Assembly: GCA_018340375.1 (NCBI GenBank) | Contig: JAFFJZ010000001.1 | Location: 55,358,001 to 55,422,000 of the forward strand | DNA: 64,000 nucleotides | From: Gonatopus flavifemur | Lineage: Eukaryota; Arthropoda; Insecta; Hymenoptera; Dryinidae | Direction: 5' to 3' | Part shown: piece by piece, positions 10,225 to 23,067 of the stretch | Numbering within the stretch: the first letter of the stretch is position 1 | Layout: every line of letters begins with the position of its first letter | Made by a program: the position numbers and the translations under genes | The notes under the pieces: model-generated | The model's input: only the letters and a program-made list of their open reading frames with translations | What the model was told of the DNA's origin: nothing | Database searches by the model: none

Positions 10225-12920
10225 GTGTGGATGCATTCACAATTGTTATAAATAATAATATATATAATCATAGTGGGTGACAACTACTAATCAAAAAATG
10301 CGCAGATTTTTCGTGAAGCCCGATCTTTTCTGCGTATTTTGTAGAGAAATTTAAATCAATCCAATCAAAATTGAGGCAGAGGTTGATTTTTGTCCATGAC
10401 AAATCCCACTGTGCGCCGTACGGAAGGTCCGTTGAAATAAATCCATATGGATACACTAATTTCTGCTTCAAGAAATTTTTCTGATATGTCAATTATTTGT
10501 GATGCAATATCCATCTCAATTCATTCCAGTGGAGGTCTCGTATGGTGAAACTAAGATCTGTCTGAAAATTATTCATTCAACTTCATGCCCCCTGGCACCA
10601 TAGTTCAGAGAGAGTTCTTATCGAATTCATTTGGAACTATAGGAATTCAAAATAAATGCATTAAGAACTCTTTGTGAACTGTGGTGCTGTGTGGGAATCA
10701 CATTTCCTGGTGAATAGAATTAGAATTGAAGTTATTGCGACCACGGATGTTCCAACCAGATCGTTTTTCTATCTGTGTAGATTAACGCGGTCAGAATGGT
10801 ATAGTTAATTGCACGAGCAAGAGAGAATGAGACACCCCCATAATATTTCCCCTCTTCCTGTGGAATGCATTGATTAGAAACATAAAACCATCACACAAAA
10901 TACTGATCTTGATCTCTGACCGGTCGATTATTATAAAAAATGCAGAGAGGGTTCATTCTATTATAGTATTGAGTTTAGTGTGGGAATTCCATACAGTTTG
11001 GAATTTTCAGTTACATTTATACACTGAGAGAAATTTCATAATAAATAATAGGAGCAAACCAAGGTTTATTTACAATTTTTGATAGTAAGTGGAGGACATT
11101 AACGACTTGGAAGTATATATTACCATCTAGATGGAAAATTTTTCATATCTCAGGAATGACTGTTTTATATCATGGAAATTCTAATCGCAGTCGTTCTTTT
11201 CGGTAACACGTTACTACATTACTACACAAAACTGGAAGTACAATTTTTACCATCAATGCTAGCATTAAATTTGGAATAGAGTGTAGGAATTTCTTATAAT
11301 ACGATAGAAAAATTTTTTTGGTATGAATTTTTGAAAAAATTTTATGATTTACGGTACTTATCCCCCTCTTTCCAGCTTTTTTCTGAAGGTTATTTATATG
11401 ATAGGAATCGTTAAAGATATTATCACAGTTTTAAGGAGATTTCTATTTGACATATATATACTTATCTTACAAACTCCTTGTAATTTTCCCGCAGAGGAGG
11501 GTTCCACATATTGTACTGGCATACCTATAGGCAATCGGGGGGTTCAGATAATAATAACAATAACGGATACATATAGCATGATACATATTTCTTAGTGTAT
11601 ATATTTCTTATAACCTATTACATTTACATACTGCTAAGTGTGATTCGATTGCTGAATATATATAATAATACAAAATGAAAGTAGTGATAGCGAGGAAACA
11701 TTTTCTTGATCATGCCATCTATTTTGAAGAAGGAAAGTTCCAACCCGCGAAATTTGAATTTTGTCGTAGCGGAAATATGTTTCACAATTGAAGAATTGTT
11801 CATAACTGAAAAATGTCAGTTTATCTCTAGTGGAAGAGAATGAATGCTCAATATACTTATAATTGTTGAATATTTGTGTGTATAGATCCCAGAGAAAAAT
11901 TGAATAAGTTTTGGACCAATTTTGTACATTCTTTATGATGTCTATAAGTCTCGTTTTCATCAGATGGATCTAAGAAATCAACCTTCTTAGTGGCAGAAAT
12001 GTTTGATGAAGTAATCTAGTTTATATATTCATTTGATTCAAGAAATCTCAAATAATCGAATGAATATATCCAGATTGTGCAGAATACGGAAATAACATAA
12101 AACGTAAGATACACATCGACGGTCATAACAATTAGATGAGAATAATTTGATATCAGAAATTCAATCAATGACCGTTAATAGCAAGTTAGGTTTTTTATTT
12201 GCAACTGAATAAATTTCACAATTCACAAAACTTATATTCAAGTTTTAACTACATAATAAAATCCATCACTTAACCTATTCATTTTGGAAACATAAATATT
12301 TTGGAAATCATTTTCATGTAAAATTCGCCAAGAATAATTCTCTAGATCAAAAATTTTATAAGCTCTATAATGTTCACTTAAGAAAATATCTTCAAATTTC
12401 TTTGTTACGATACTTAAAATGTCTTTCTTCTCATTCCACAATAAAGCATGCACTGCGTGAAATTCTACTTCAGACTCATGGATTTGAATTAAAATGCTAT
12501 TGCATGTGATTTTTTCGCCTAAATAAATAACAGATTTACATAAATGAAAATCAGTTTCCAAAATATCAAACGCATTTTGTACAGGAGCCATTATTTGATA
12601 CAGTTGTTTTTTGTCAATTTTTCTTTTTCTGCCTGGTATTACATTTTTACATGAAGTTCTTTTGCATTTGAACCGATCACACAGAATTAATTGATTTTTA
12701 ATTGCTATAGTTTTGCACACATTTAGGCGGCTACAGGACACATGAGAAATTTGCTTAGCTTGGCGATGCTTTCCTCCGAATCTGACACAAGAAATGTTCC
12801 AAAGTGGACCAATTTCTTCCATCACACGAGAATAATGCACTAATAAGTGATGCTTAGGTTTAAAGTAATCAGGGTATAACTGGCTTAAACAAGATAAATA
12901 TTCACTGACTCTTACACCAA

Positions 12921-12935
12921 GAATAGTATGAGTAT
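12921..12935. repeat. 15-bp target-site duplication of the LINE, 3' side
   Basis: Reads gaatagtatgagtat, identical to 17878-17892. The pair brackets the non-LTR element, and the transposase frame is continuous when the two are merged. Confidence 0.9.
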
Positions 12936-13338
12936 ATATGTTTATTATTCAAACTTCAGCATTTTTTGCTCGGAAGCGAACTCGGTTTACATTTGTTCCT
13001 TAAACATGCATAACCCATACCTTATCTACTCTAATTTCTATATCACATTTCTGCTTACATCTATTTTTATACAGTATTTTTTTTCACACTTTACAATAGC
13101 GATTTCTTGTTTCTTTCTTTGCCTTCATATGTTTTCTGATCCTTTGTAAGTTAAATCTACTCTCAGACTTATAATCAGTATTTACTTTCACAGCCGTTAT
13201 ATTTGTACATTTTTCTGTTCCTGAGCATATTACACCTTAATTATTATACCTTACAATTCATTACTATTTTATTCTTATCTTAACATTATCTTAATACTAT
13301 TTCCCTGTTATCATTCCCTTCCTAGTTCCACCCCTACG

Positions 13339-16300
13339 TTATTTATTTCCATCTTCATTTGCTTTTTCCCTTACCTCTAATAGTTCCCTTTGCTTTGCCT
13401 TCTTTCCTTTATAGAAGTTTTTTAAAGCCTTTACCTTCTTTTCATTAAGTTCATCGTTTATTAATATTCTTATTTTCTCTTTATCATCCCTACCTATTCC
13501 TTCAAACCATTGCTTTATATTTTCACAGACTACATAGTGCTCTATTTTCCCTATTCCTATGTTACAAAATTCACATTTCTTATGTTCTTCGCCCATCCAA
13601 TATTTATTTCCTTCTTCCATATTCCCACATCTCAGTTTGCATAACGCCTTTACTCCTAGATACCACCCTTCCTTACTTATATTTTTCTTTAATAAGTACT
13701 CCGGATTTCCTACGCATTTTATATCCCTGTACCTAATATTATATTTAGCTTTACTAATTTTATTTTCCTCTTCCTGTTTCTTTATATCATTTTCTCTTTC
13801 CTAATTTCCATTGTTATATCTAATCCTATTCCCATTTTTCTTTTTACCTCCTCAATTCCTAGTCCATTTCTATTATAAAATTTCTCCCTTTCTATGCAGT
13901 ATCTCCCTACTACTCCTATATTCTTTTCTTCCCAACATTTTTTTATAAAGCTTTCATTTTTTGCCTTACTAACCTTTACTTCGTACCTCATACTTCTTAC
14001 ACCCCACTTAACCCTAAGCTTCTCTATATCCAATTCCTTCCTTATCAAGTACCTTGGTGTTTGGAAATCTAAATCAAATAGCCACCTGACATAATCTAAT
14101 TGTATTTTCTCTAATTCTTCCTTTTCTTCCCATCCCCATATTTCAGAGCCATATGCTATTACACTTTTTACTAGATAATTAAATAGTTTCCATCTTCTCA
14201 CAAAATCATTTTTACATACCCATTCCCCTAGTCCCCATGTTTTATTAACTGCCATCCTTCCTTTAAATTTCAACTCCTTGATGTGGTCGTTGTAATTTCC
14301 TTTCCTATTAAAAGTAAACCCTAGATATTTAAAAACCTCTACCTCCTCAATTACTTCTTTACCCCATACCCATTTTGTTTTCCCTTTTCTTCCCTTCTTA
14401 TTAAATACCATCATTTTTATCTTCTCTATATTTGCCTTTAAAGTTTTCTTTTTCAAGTATCTTTTCATTGTCCCCATCATATCTTCCATCGCCTCCCTGT
14501 TGTTTGCTAAAATCGCCATGTCGTCTGCATACGCCAATGTCCATATCCTTATGTCCTTCAACTTGATTCCTCCTATGTTTCATTCCTCAAATCTTCTATC
14601 TAGATCCGCTAGATATATGTTGAATAACATTGGGCTCAAACTGCATCCTTGTCTTAGTCCTTTTGTGACCCAAAACTCGTCTGTATATCCTTCCTCTGTT
14701 CTTACAACTGTTTTTGTTTCTCTATAAATCCCTTTAATTTTCTCAATCAGGTACTCGCTCACCTGGTCTTCTTTTAGTTTTTCCCATAGCTTCTCCCTGT
14801 TGACCGAGTCGAATGCCGCATGCAGATCCACGAATAACACATACACCTCTCTATTTGGATCTCTTTGTACGACGTGATTTAACACATATATATTATCAAT
14901 CGTGGATCTGCCTTCTCTAAAACCATTTTGGCTTTCTGGTACAATTTTCTTCGCCTCGATTTCTTCTTCCAGTCTTTTCCTTATTATTTCCGCATATATT
15001 TTATAGGCTGTACTCAATAATGATATGCCCCTATAATTCTTTGTTTCGTTCATATTGCCTTTCTTGTGTAATGGCACTATAATGTTTGTATTCCATTCCT
15101 CTGGTATAATGTCCTATTCCCATATCTGCTTGATCATATTATACATCATGCTTTTTATTCTTTTTCCTCCATATATCCAGGCTTCTGCTGGTACTCCATC
15201 TATTCCCACGGCTTTCTTCTCTTTCAATTTTCTAATAGCTTTTTCAATTTCTTCGTCTTCCAACTTTTTCGCTATCTGTCTCTCCATGTTGTTAGCTCGT
15301 TTTCCTATTTCCTTCTTCCCTATATTATCTATATTAGTACGATTTTCTTCCCCATTTAATAACTCCATGAAGTGTTCTTTCCATTCTTGTTTACTTATTG
15401 TATTTTTTCCCTGCGCTCTTCTTTTCCTCCTGTTGTTTAAATATTTCCATATTTCATTTTCCCTTTTCATACCCTTCCATATTTCTTCTTCCTGTCTCTT
15501 CCTTTTCTTCTCCTTTTCTTTAAATATTCCTTTCATTCTGCTTTTGCTCTTCAAATACTCCCCTTTCCTAATTTTACCCTTTCTCCATTTCCTATATACT
15601 CTTTGTACTTTCCTTTTTTCTTTAGTACAGCTTTTATCCCACCATATCTTATGACCTAAATTGTATTCTTTAACCCTTACTGTCTTCCTAACCAAATTTT
15701 GCTCAAAAATTTCTCTGATTTTCACCCATTTTTCCTCTATTGTCGTTTCCTCTATTATATCATCATCAGCGTTTGTCATATTTTTGAATATTTCTATCGC
15801 TTCTTGATCCCACCTGATAATTTCTTTATATTTTCTTGTTTTTTTCTTTCCTTCTGTCTTTCTATCCCTATTTTCAGTTCAACTTCCAATGGCATATGGT
15901 CTGATTCTATTCTATTTCCTATTTTAAATCCTTTCAACATTTCTTTACTTTTTTCATCCATTATACAATAGTCTATAACAGTGCTACCTCTTGGTCCTAT
16001 ATATGTAAATTCTCCTCCCTCGTCACCCTCTTCATTTCCGTTTAATAGGTACCAGCCCTTTTCTTTAATAGCTTCAATCAATTCCCTACCTTGATTACCT
16101 ATTATCTTATCCTTACTACTCCTTCTCCAGCATTTTTCTTGCTCCTCACTTCCTACATTACTGTCTAATTCTCCTGTTCTTATATTAAAATCCCCTCCTA
16201 TTATTATTCCTTCCTCACTTTCACTATGAATTCCTTTTCCTATTAAATCTTTTATTCTCTCCTTTCCCATATTATACATCGTCCATACCTTTAACTTTCT

Positions 16301-16714
16301 GTCTTTTATGATTATGTCTTTTCCTACCAGTCCCTTATTTATCTCTTGTATTCCCTTCCTTTTGTTTTCGATCTCTTTTTTTACCCCTACTATAATTCCT
16401 CCTTTCGCTCTACCCCTCTTTTGTTCCCTTTCTGCATGAATACACTCCCACGAGTGTGAATCTGGTAACCTATTTTTTAAACCCGCCCACCCTCTTTCCT
16501 CTACCCATGTTTCTGTTAGTCCTATAAAATCAAATTCTTCTAGATATTTCCATACATCACTTTCCTTATTTTTAAGTCCCGCAATATTCCAAAAAACAAG
16601 TCCAATTTCCTTGTGCGTTTCCTTTTTTTTCCTAGATTTTTCTTTTTTGCCCCTCTTCCTCCACCTATTTACCTTATACTCCTTTCTATTCCTGCTCCAC
16701 TTCCGCTGCTTCAA
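13339..16714 (-). pseudogene. LINE ORF2: endonuclease, reverse transcriptase, zinc knuckle
   Basis: An APE-type endonuclease comes first (FWNIAGL, LTETW, GGDFNIRTG, TVIDYCIMD, SDHMPLE, 16600-15900). The reverse transcriptase follows (GIDGVPAEAW, YRGISLLS, VDLHAAFDSVNREKLW, LRQGCSLSPMLFNIYL, AYADDMAIL, KYLGF; 15250-14300). The C-terminus has a CCHC knuckle (C-x2-C-x8-H-x3-C, about 13565-13510). Lesions: a frame change near 15830, TAG at 15116-15114, TGA at 14582-14580 and a frame change near 13795. The protein picks up in another frame or after the stop each time, so the homology is continuous. No ATG is available between an upstream stop (16723-16721) and the endonuclease; translation probably depends on ORF1. 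Confidence 0.8.
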
Positions 16715-17661
16715 AAATTTTTATCTTCTCCCCCTCTTGCTTCATCTAAGCCTTCCTCTCCTCCCTGACTTTCTAACTTCTGCTCCTTTTCTCTTTCTAT
16801 TTTTGCTATTTCCCTCCAGTTTTTCCATATCCCTTCTACTTCTACTTTCCCGAATCCTACCTTTATTTTTATTCCTGCCTGCTTTTGTTTTTTTGCCCAT
16901 TGTCTAATATTCTCCTGCATTTTTCTTTCCTCCCACGTCAAATCATTTTCTATGAAAATATTCTCTTGCCCTATTTTATATTTATTTTTCATCACCTTTA
17001 TTTTCTCTTCAAAGTTTTTCAAGCTAAGAATAATCACATTTCCTCTTAATCTTGACCCTATCACCTCTATCTCTATCCCAAGTCTATCCTTAATCCATTC
17101 CACTGTTTCTTCCTTATAATCCTTCCCTTTTGTTTTCAACCCCTTAATCACAATATTATTTTTCCTGTCTGCCTTCTCTTTTTCGCTTAGTAATTTTTTT
17201 ATCTTATCAACCTCTCTCACACTTAACCTCTCTCTTCCCATTGATCCACCCCATACGCTACCCCTTTCACTAACGTTATAACTTTTTTCACTTCTATTAC
17301 TTACGGTTTCGCTTCTGTATCCTTTATAACTTCTGTCTTCGCTTTCTGCTTCGTATGTTTCACTTTCACATTTATCTTTGATTTTTTCCTCCATTAGTAC
17401 TATTCATTCCGCCCACTCTTCTAATTTCTTCTCCCATTCCTTTTCTTTTTCTTCTAACCTCGCTATCATCTCCTCGTGTTTTTTTCTATCCTCTCTTAGT
17501 TTTTTAATTTCCCTTCTAATATCATCTCTAACCGTAACCTCATCTTCGAACGATACACTCTTACCGCCACTACTTTTTCCTTTTAACGCCATCTCTATGG
17601 TTTTTTGCCTACTACCTTCGCTGCTCCCTCCCTTCCCTCCTCTCGACCCCTTATACGACAT
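16711..17661 (-). pseudogene. LINE ORF1: coiled coil plus RRM-like RNA-binding protein
   Basis: ATG at 17661-17659. Residues 1-85 start MSYKGSRGGKGGSSEG and form a charged coiled coil (REIKKLREDRKKHEEM, LEEKEKEWEKKLEEW). A TGA at 17406-17404 interrupts it; the same frame resumes at once and gives MEEKIKD (17394 on). The C-terminal part (NNIVIKGL, GIEIEVIGSRLRGNVIILSL, NIFIENDLTWEERKMQ) looks like the RRM and C-terminal domain of L1-type ORF1 proteins that coat the RNA. The ORF ends AAA AAT TTT TGA, where the last bases form a canonical A AAT TTT slippery heptamer in the right phase. Confidence 0.7.
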
Positions 17662-17877
17662 AACCTATTCCACTTACTACCGAACTTTTCCTATGAATAT
17701 ATTCTTCAACTATACTTTTCTATACCTTGCCTTTATTTATACTAATTCCCTGTTTTTAAACAATCACTTATGTTATAATGTTTCTCACTTTTAACACTTA
17801 TTTCTCCTTATCTTAACAAATTTCTTATGCTATGTCTTCACACGATGCTCACACATGCACGCCACCTAACCGAGTCC

Positions 17878-17892
17878 GAATAGTATGAGTAT
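17878..17892. repeat. 15-bp target-site duplication of the LINE, 5' side
   Basis: Reads gaatagtatgagtat; partner of 12921-12935. Confidence 0.9.
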
Positions 17893-19904
17893 TGATATCA
17901 ATTTTCTTACTAGTAACAACTTCAACTATACTTTTCAACATTATTAAGAGTTCCCAAACTTCGTTTTGTTCTGGTATTAGATCGCCAATCATCAGAGTAA
18001 TATTATTAATTAATTGTAACATTTCTGCTGTTGATAAAATTATGCACTTCGACTTTTGTTTCAAATAGTGTTCTGCTATTTCAGGTACTTTATTTATACC
18101 GATATTTGTGCCGTAATAAAATCCTCGTATTCTTTCATTCAAAGTGGACAATGGAAAAAATTTAGCAATATAAATGAAGTGATGCAAATATAAAGCCAAA
18201 TCATAACGACATACGCCTTCCAGTACATCATGCATTGCATCTACCGAAAGGTTGTGAATAACATGAAAACCTTGAAGTTTATGGAAAGTACATTTTTCTC
18301 TAATTCCAGTTTTTTTCAGATTATCTTCATGAACCATTTCTTCATAATTATCCTCATTTCGTAAAATACATTGCTCTTCATTGAAAACTGTATTTATGGT
18401 TTTTCTTTCTATTAAACAGAAGCGACAAAACATATTTGAATTGAAACTTTCTGTGAAACCAAGAAGAGAATGCAAACCGAGATTATCTCCTACAATTAAA
18501 CTCAACTTGAAAAATATTTTTTTTTGGCCGGATAAGTGATTAATTATAATACCTTCGGTTTGTAAAAAATTCAGTTCTTCAATAATTTTAGAACAAATAA
18601 TATCGTTTTTAAAAATTTGACGATCAAGCGTATTAAAAAGAGCAAATAAAATTATATTTTCCAACTTGGATGTCATGTTAGGAGGTAAACAAGGGATTGA
18701 TCAATATATAGCTCCACACTTTGAGATACCCTTGTGAGTACCGATACAATTATTGTTCTCATAATCATCGAAAAATAATACCAATGGCAAAACAATTTCA
18801 TGCCCGTACATTTCAGTTTTCTTCTTCCAGAGAGGACTTTGTATAATGTTTGAAATGATGGATTTTGAAGATTGTAAGTTTTCAACGAAATATATTGTTT
18901 CGTCAAATATACCGGGCAGTTCAAACATTTGCGTCAAAACTTTCCTAACAGGAATGAACTGGGCACATATCGGAACATGTTCTGAAATCATGACTCCATT
19001 TTTCATTTTATATTCACTCCTTTCTCCAATGAGGTAAGACTCGGGAGGAATGTACGCTTCACTTTTTCGAAGAAAATTCAATCTTAGAAATTCTGTTTCG
19101 AGTTTTGAAAATGGTCCTGAAAATTCGCGGAAAGCATTATTGACTGACAGCAGACATTTTTGACAACATTCTGAAGTACTTAAATTAGTTCCAATTTTTT
19201 GCTGCAGACATATGAGATTTGCGTTATAAAATTTGTCAGTTTCCATAATGAAGTCATCAATTCTTTTCCGAGAAACGTCAGTGAATGAATACAGTTTCGT
19301 TATGAACTGTGCTGCATATCCATTCACAACACTATCGTCGTGCAAATTCAAAATCTCATCTGAAAAAACTTCTGATTCCGAGTCTTCAGAATCGGTCTCA
19401 TAATAAGTGTATATTTCATTATTGGATTGGGTTCTTTCATCGGGACATTCACCCTCTTCGGATTCATCGTCAGTATTGATAATTTCACGTCTTTCTGTTG
19501 AATTTTGCATTTCATTCGGATCTTGAAGCTGTTTAGTAGGACTATGTTTATTCCGTCTATGTTTTATATAAGATTCTAAGGATGAGTATTTTCGGGAACA
19601 ACTCATCTCATTGCAATGAAAAACATGTAGATTGTGATGAGAATATCGAACATGACGTATCAAAGTCAGATTATCATCAAAAGTCTCACTGCATCCGAAA
19701 CACTTGAACATTTTTTACGGAAATTTGTATCAATTAAATCCAATTAATATCGAAAATTCTCATTAGTAAATTGAAAGGAGTTCATACAAATCTATGCCTT
19801 TGAAGCAATGGACAACGCTGATTAAAATCTCTGATCTTTACCCACATATTCCATTAAATAAATCAAAAGTGATAAAATGATGAATGATGAAACAAGGACT
19901 AATT

Positions 19905-22821
19905 TCAACCACATGAATTGGCGGTGGCCTGTGTGAAATGCTTTACTTTAGCATCTAAAACTCTCAAAGACGTGTTAATTTTATCAGTGCATAAATGTAT
20001 ATCGTAGCATGTTGATTGGATAAATGTCCATAATGATGCTGAGAATAGAGGATAAGCGCAGTCCGTGATGAAAAAAAGCTTGAAGGCTAGATCAAGAGCC
20101 TCTAAACAAGAATCCGTATCGTATCGAATGTCATTTACACATACGTAACTCTTTTCTATACTACATAAAGGACCAACTATGAATACTGTTGGTTGTAGAG
20201 TTAATCCACGTTTTGATAAATTCTGTCTGTGGTCATTTAATTTTGATTCCAAATCATTCGCATTCTGAAAAACATAAATAAGAAAATGAGACAAGTTCGA
20301 GAAATGAGTGTATATTATTCAGAGAAACCTTAAGCTAAATTCGAAAGTCAATCAAATCATACATTTATGTGACTCACTTCAATATGTGAGATAAAAGATT
20401 GTCTCCTTTCTTCAATGCTTGTCCTTTTACTGTGTATGTTAGAATTCTCTATTGTACCGTTACTTTTTCTTTTGTTGGATACTTTGAAGGGATCAATGAT
20501 ATAAGGTAATAAGTATAAAGCAGGAGCATCTTTTTGATCTATAAGGGAAATATATGATGAACGGTGTGGAAAAACTGACTACACAACAGTGAAAATTGAG
20601 ATTATGTCCATATTTTAATCACAAGGATCTCTTTTTCAACATGATTTTATCAAATTGCTTCGGATTACACCCAAGCGGCACAGGGGTGTTCCAGATGTAA
20701 TATGAACATGCTTAGAACCTTCGAATGAGATTATTCTGTATAACTGTTTTCTGAGCATATCCATAAAATGCTGTGCATTATCATTCCTCCTAGTGCTGCT
20801 TGGGCATTGAAGTTCAATTTGAAAACAACTAGTGAACGTATTACTTGATTTCAACGAGGGCCAGGCAAATGTGATTCCTTTTGCAGTTGCGTCAATTTTA
20901 GCCGCTTTAGCCTCACGAAAAATCACTTCTTTCACCATATCCCATCTTCGATTGAAATCTACTGATTTATTTGGGAATAATTTTTCAAAGTCTGCTGCAA
21001 TCTTTAATGAACGAATGAAGGATTAATATCAAATGATACCTCAGTGACTAGATTTCCATTATGTACAATTTTCAGAAAATGAGAATTACTTACTAATTCT
21101 TTACCACTTTGTGTTCTTAAAACTGGGAATTTGTTGAAATACTCGTGTATTTCAAAGTTTTTATTGGATAATAGAGATTGTCGATAATCAAACGTGGCGT
21201 TCCAATATTGTTTTATGCAATCCAATGGTTCTAAGTTTTCAGTAAGCCATGTAACTTTTTCAGTTACTTCCGGATTCAAAGTTTCTGGGAAAAATTTCCA
21301 GATTCATTATGAAATATATCACAATTTCGGACTTGAAACGTCTGTTTTTTTCAATCTTAAGATATCATTATCATTTGCATTTATCAGTATCCCGATTGAA
21401 AGAATTCACTTTCAAAGAACTAACTTTGAACTATTTTGTAGAAGCTTGAATCGTTTATAGAACCCAAACAGTGTTAATGGAGTACGAATTCGTTCCAATA
21501 AACGAACCAAACTTTAGTAAAATGAAAAAAGAAGTTGGAATGTTACCGTTCACAGTTGAATTGTGATGAGTCGATTGGATGTTCTGAATGTTCTGTTTTC
21601 CTTTTTCCGCTGATTGTAAAATACGATATTTTCTCAAACGCTCTTTTGCATAGTTGTAATGGTCCCAAAGTTTACCAGCGGTTCGAATTCTGAGACCATT
21701 TTCCATTTTTCCATGACAATAATAAACCACTGGTGATTCACCAGGAAATATTTCAGCAATTTCTTCAGCTAATCGTTGAAATTTTTTTGAAGATAACCTA
21801 TAATAATTGGAATCCATAATAATAGTGTATTCTCTCATTGTTGAGTGTTCAAAGAGCCAGGATGGAGATGAACGGAAGAATTTGAATAAGGAAGTTCTGT
21901 GCAATTCTTTGCAATTTTTCAATCATAAAGACTTGAGAAAAAATTTCAGAAAATGTTCATCTCAAATTTGGGCAACATGTGTTTGTAATATGGAGAAAAT
22001 TATTTGATACTTTACTGAAAACTTTCTAAAGATGCTCCAACCGGAATATCACGTAGGATGAAATCTTTTTCCCTCTTGATCACTAATCGTACCAATAGAG
22101 ATCGTAGATTCCCCATCAATACATTGTCATTATCCTGGAAAGACTTCAAAATAAGTTTTCCTTCATTACAATCCTGCAAGTATTTTGAAAGACCCTGAAA
22201 ATGTAAAATACTCTTACCACATTTGCCAAACTAGTGCACAAATAGGGTCAGGAAGGACAAAATTATCTTAATCCACTGTGAAACTACTGGAAAATAATTT
22301 TTACTTGAAATCTTGAGGATGGTACGGATTTGATCTTAAGTTATTTTTCACTGAATAATTTAATTCTAAGCACGGGAAAAAATTTCAGAACATTTCTAAA
22401 ACTTTTTGATAGAATTAGGAATATTTGTTTGAACATTTCGAAAGAAGAAGTAATTACAAAGCTCATATTTCATGGGGCGTTGAGCATCAATCTGATTTCC
22501 TCAACATGCTGTTAAAATTTTCTACAGGGATAATTTTAAATACTTCATCAAATCAAAATCAAAATATTAGCTGGAATCTGAAATTCCCATGAAGATAATA
22601 ATCATTTTTCATCACGTTCAGACAGTTATACTTACAGAATCACGATTCAAATGTCCATCATTTTTATTATCATTCTCAGGTGATTTAGAATGATCCATAC
22701 ACTGGACTGTAGAGTGAGGGTGAATTACATCATCATTCGTCTGTGTCGTGGATAAGATATCGTTTCCCTTATTGTTTTTGGATTGATCTGAGACATTGAT
22801 TGGGTCCAATTTATGTGTTTG
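19905..22821 (-). CDS. Companion gene of the EnSpm-like element, six exons
   Basis: Exons, each with consensus splice sites: 22821-22636, 22194-22016, 21797-21547, 21284-about 20671, 20538-20378 and 20264-19905. Phases match at each join, with one probable 1-nt deletion near 21020 inside exon 4. Recognisable family features: FQRLAEEIAEIFPGES...GKLWDHYNYAKERLRKY (exon 3), EVTEKVTWLTENLEPLDCIK and YRQSLL (exon 4), DQKDAPALYLLPYIIDP...RRQSFISHIE (exon 5), and LQPTVFIVGPLCSIEKSYV (exon 6). I know this architecture as an uncharacterised animal protein family repeatedly found beside Tnp2-type transposases; I assign no biochemical role. It lies 194 bp upstream of the transposase start, same strand. 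A first coding exon upstream of 22821 was not identified. Confidence 0.6.
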
Positions 22822-22895
22822 CTAGATAGTAAAAAAATTGCAAGTACAGATCACGCGAGAAAAAATGAAATTAAAAAAATCACTACACTCCTAAT

Positions 22896-23067
22896 AAATT
22901 GGCAGGATAAGAGAAAATATCACTGTTATTGATAGATAGCGTAGTAAAAATATGTACTTCATCATTCATAAGGTTGCACGCTCATACTAAAAAATTCTTG
23001 TTGAATAATTCATTTTCACTACACTGTCTAACAATAACAGTGGTATTTTTTCTTATCCTGCCAATTT
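22896..23067. repeat. 36-bp inverted repeat pair (hairpin)
   Basis: Arms 22896-22931 and 23032-23067 are reverse complements with two mismatches (core ggcaggataagagaaaatat). The motif cactacact precedes the left arm and lies just inside the right arm in direct orientation. This may be a transposon end or a small MITE. From 23070 to 25420 no gene is recognised. Confidence 0.7.

Larger units (their letters stand above)
12936..17877 (-). mobile_element. Full-length non-LTR retrotransposon (LINE), 4.94 kb
   Basis: Bounded by a perfect 15-bp duplication. It has a 5' UTR of about 216 bp (17877-17662), ORF1 (17661-16711), ORF2 (from 16714) and a 3' UTR ending without a long poly(A) (last bases on the minus strand ataataaacatat). 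Being full length and having clean duplications it is probably young, but ORF1 has one stop and ORF2 two stops plus two frameshifts. The clade (R1, I or Jockey-like) is not settled by eye. The plus-strand open frames across it are antisense shadows of a purine-rich coding strand. Confidence 0.85.
12238..19711 (-). pseudogene. CACTA/EnSpm-like Tnp2-type transposase, split by a LINE
   Basis: The frame starts at 19711 with two C2H2-like zinc fingers (CFGCSETFDDNLTLIRHVRYSH; the second around CNEMSCSRKY...H), then an acidic spacer, then the Tnp2-type core: PLVLFFDDYENNNCIGTHKG, SIPCLPP, IVGDNLGLHSLLGFTESF, FCRFC and DAMHDVLEGV. A single in-frame TGA at 18703-18701 lies inside the conserved Y.SIPCLPP stretch. 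At 17892 the frame meets the LINE and resumes at 12935 in exactly the same frame, ending with the C-terminal LKPKHHLL/RFGGKHRQAK region and a stop at 12238-12240. Removing the LINE and one target duplication leaves about 840 codons, usual for these proteins. It is now inactive. The DD(E/D) residues are probably the D of FFDD and the D of VGDNLG; the third is not assigned. Confidence 0.75.

Noticed and set aside
13559..17794. Plus-strand Phe/Ser/Leu-rich open frames (for example 15055-15654, 16611-16907, 17378-17794)
   Set aside because: Antisense to the purine-rich LINE coding strand, which carries clear endonuclease and RT motifs.
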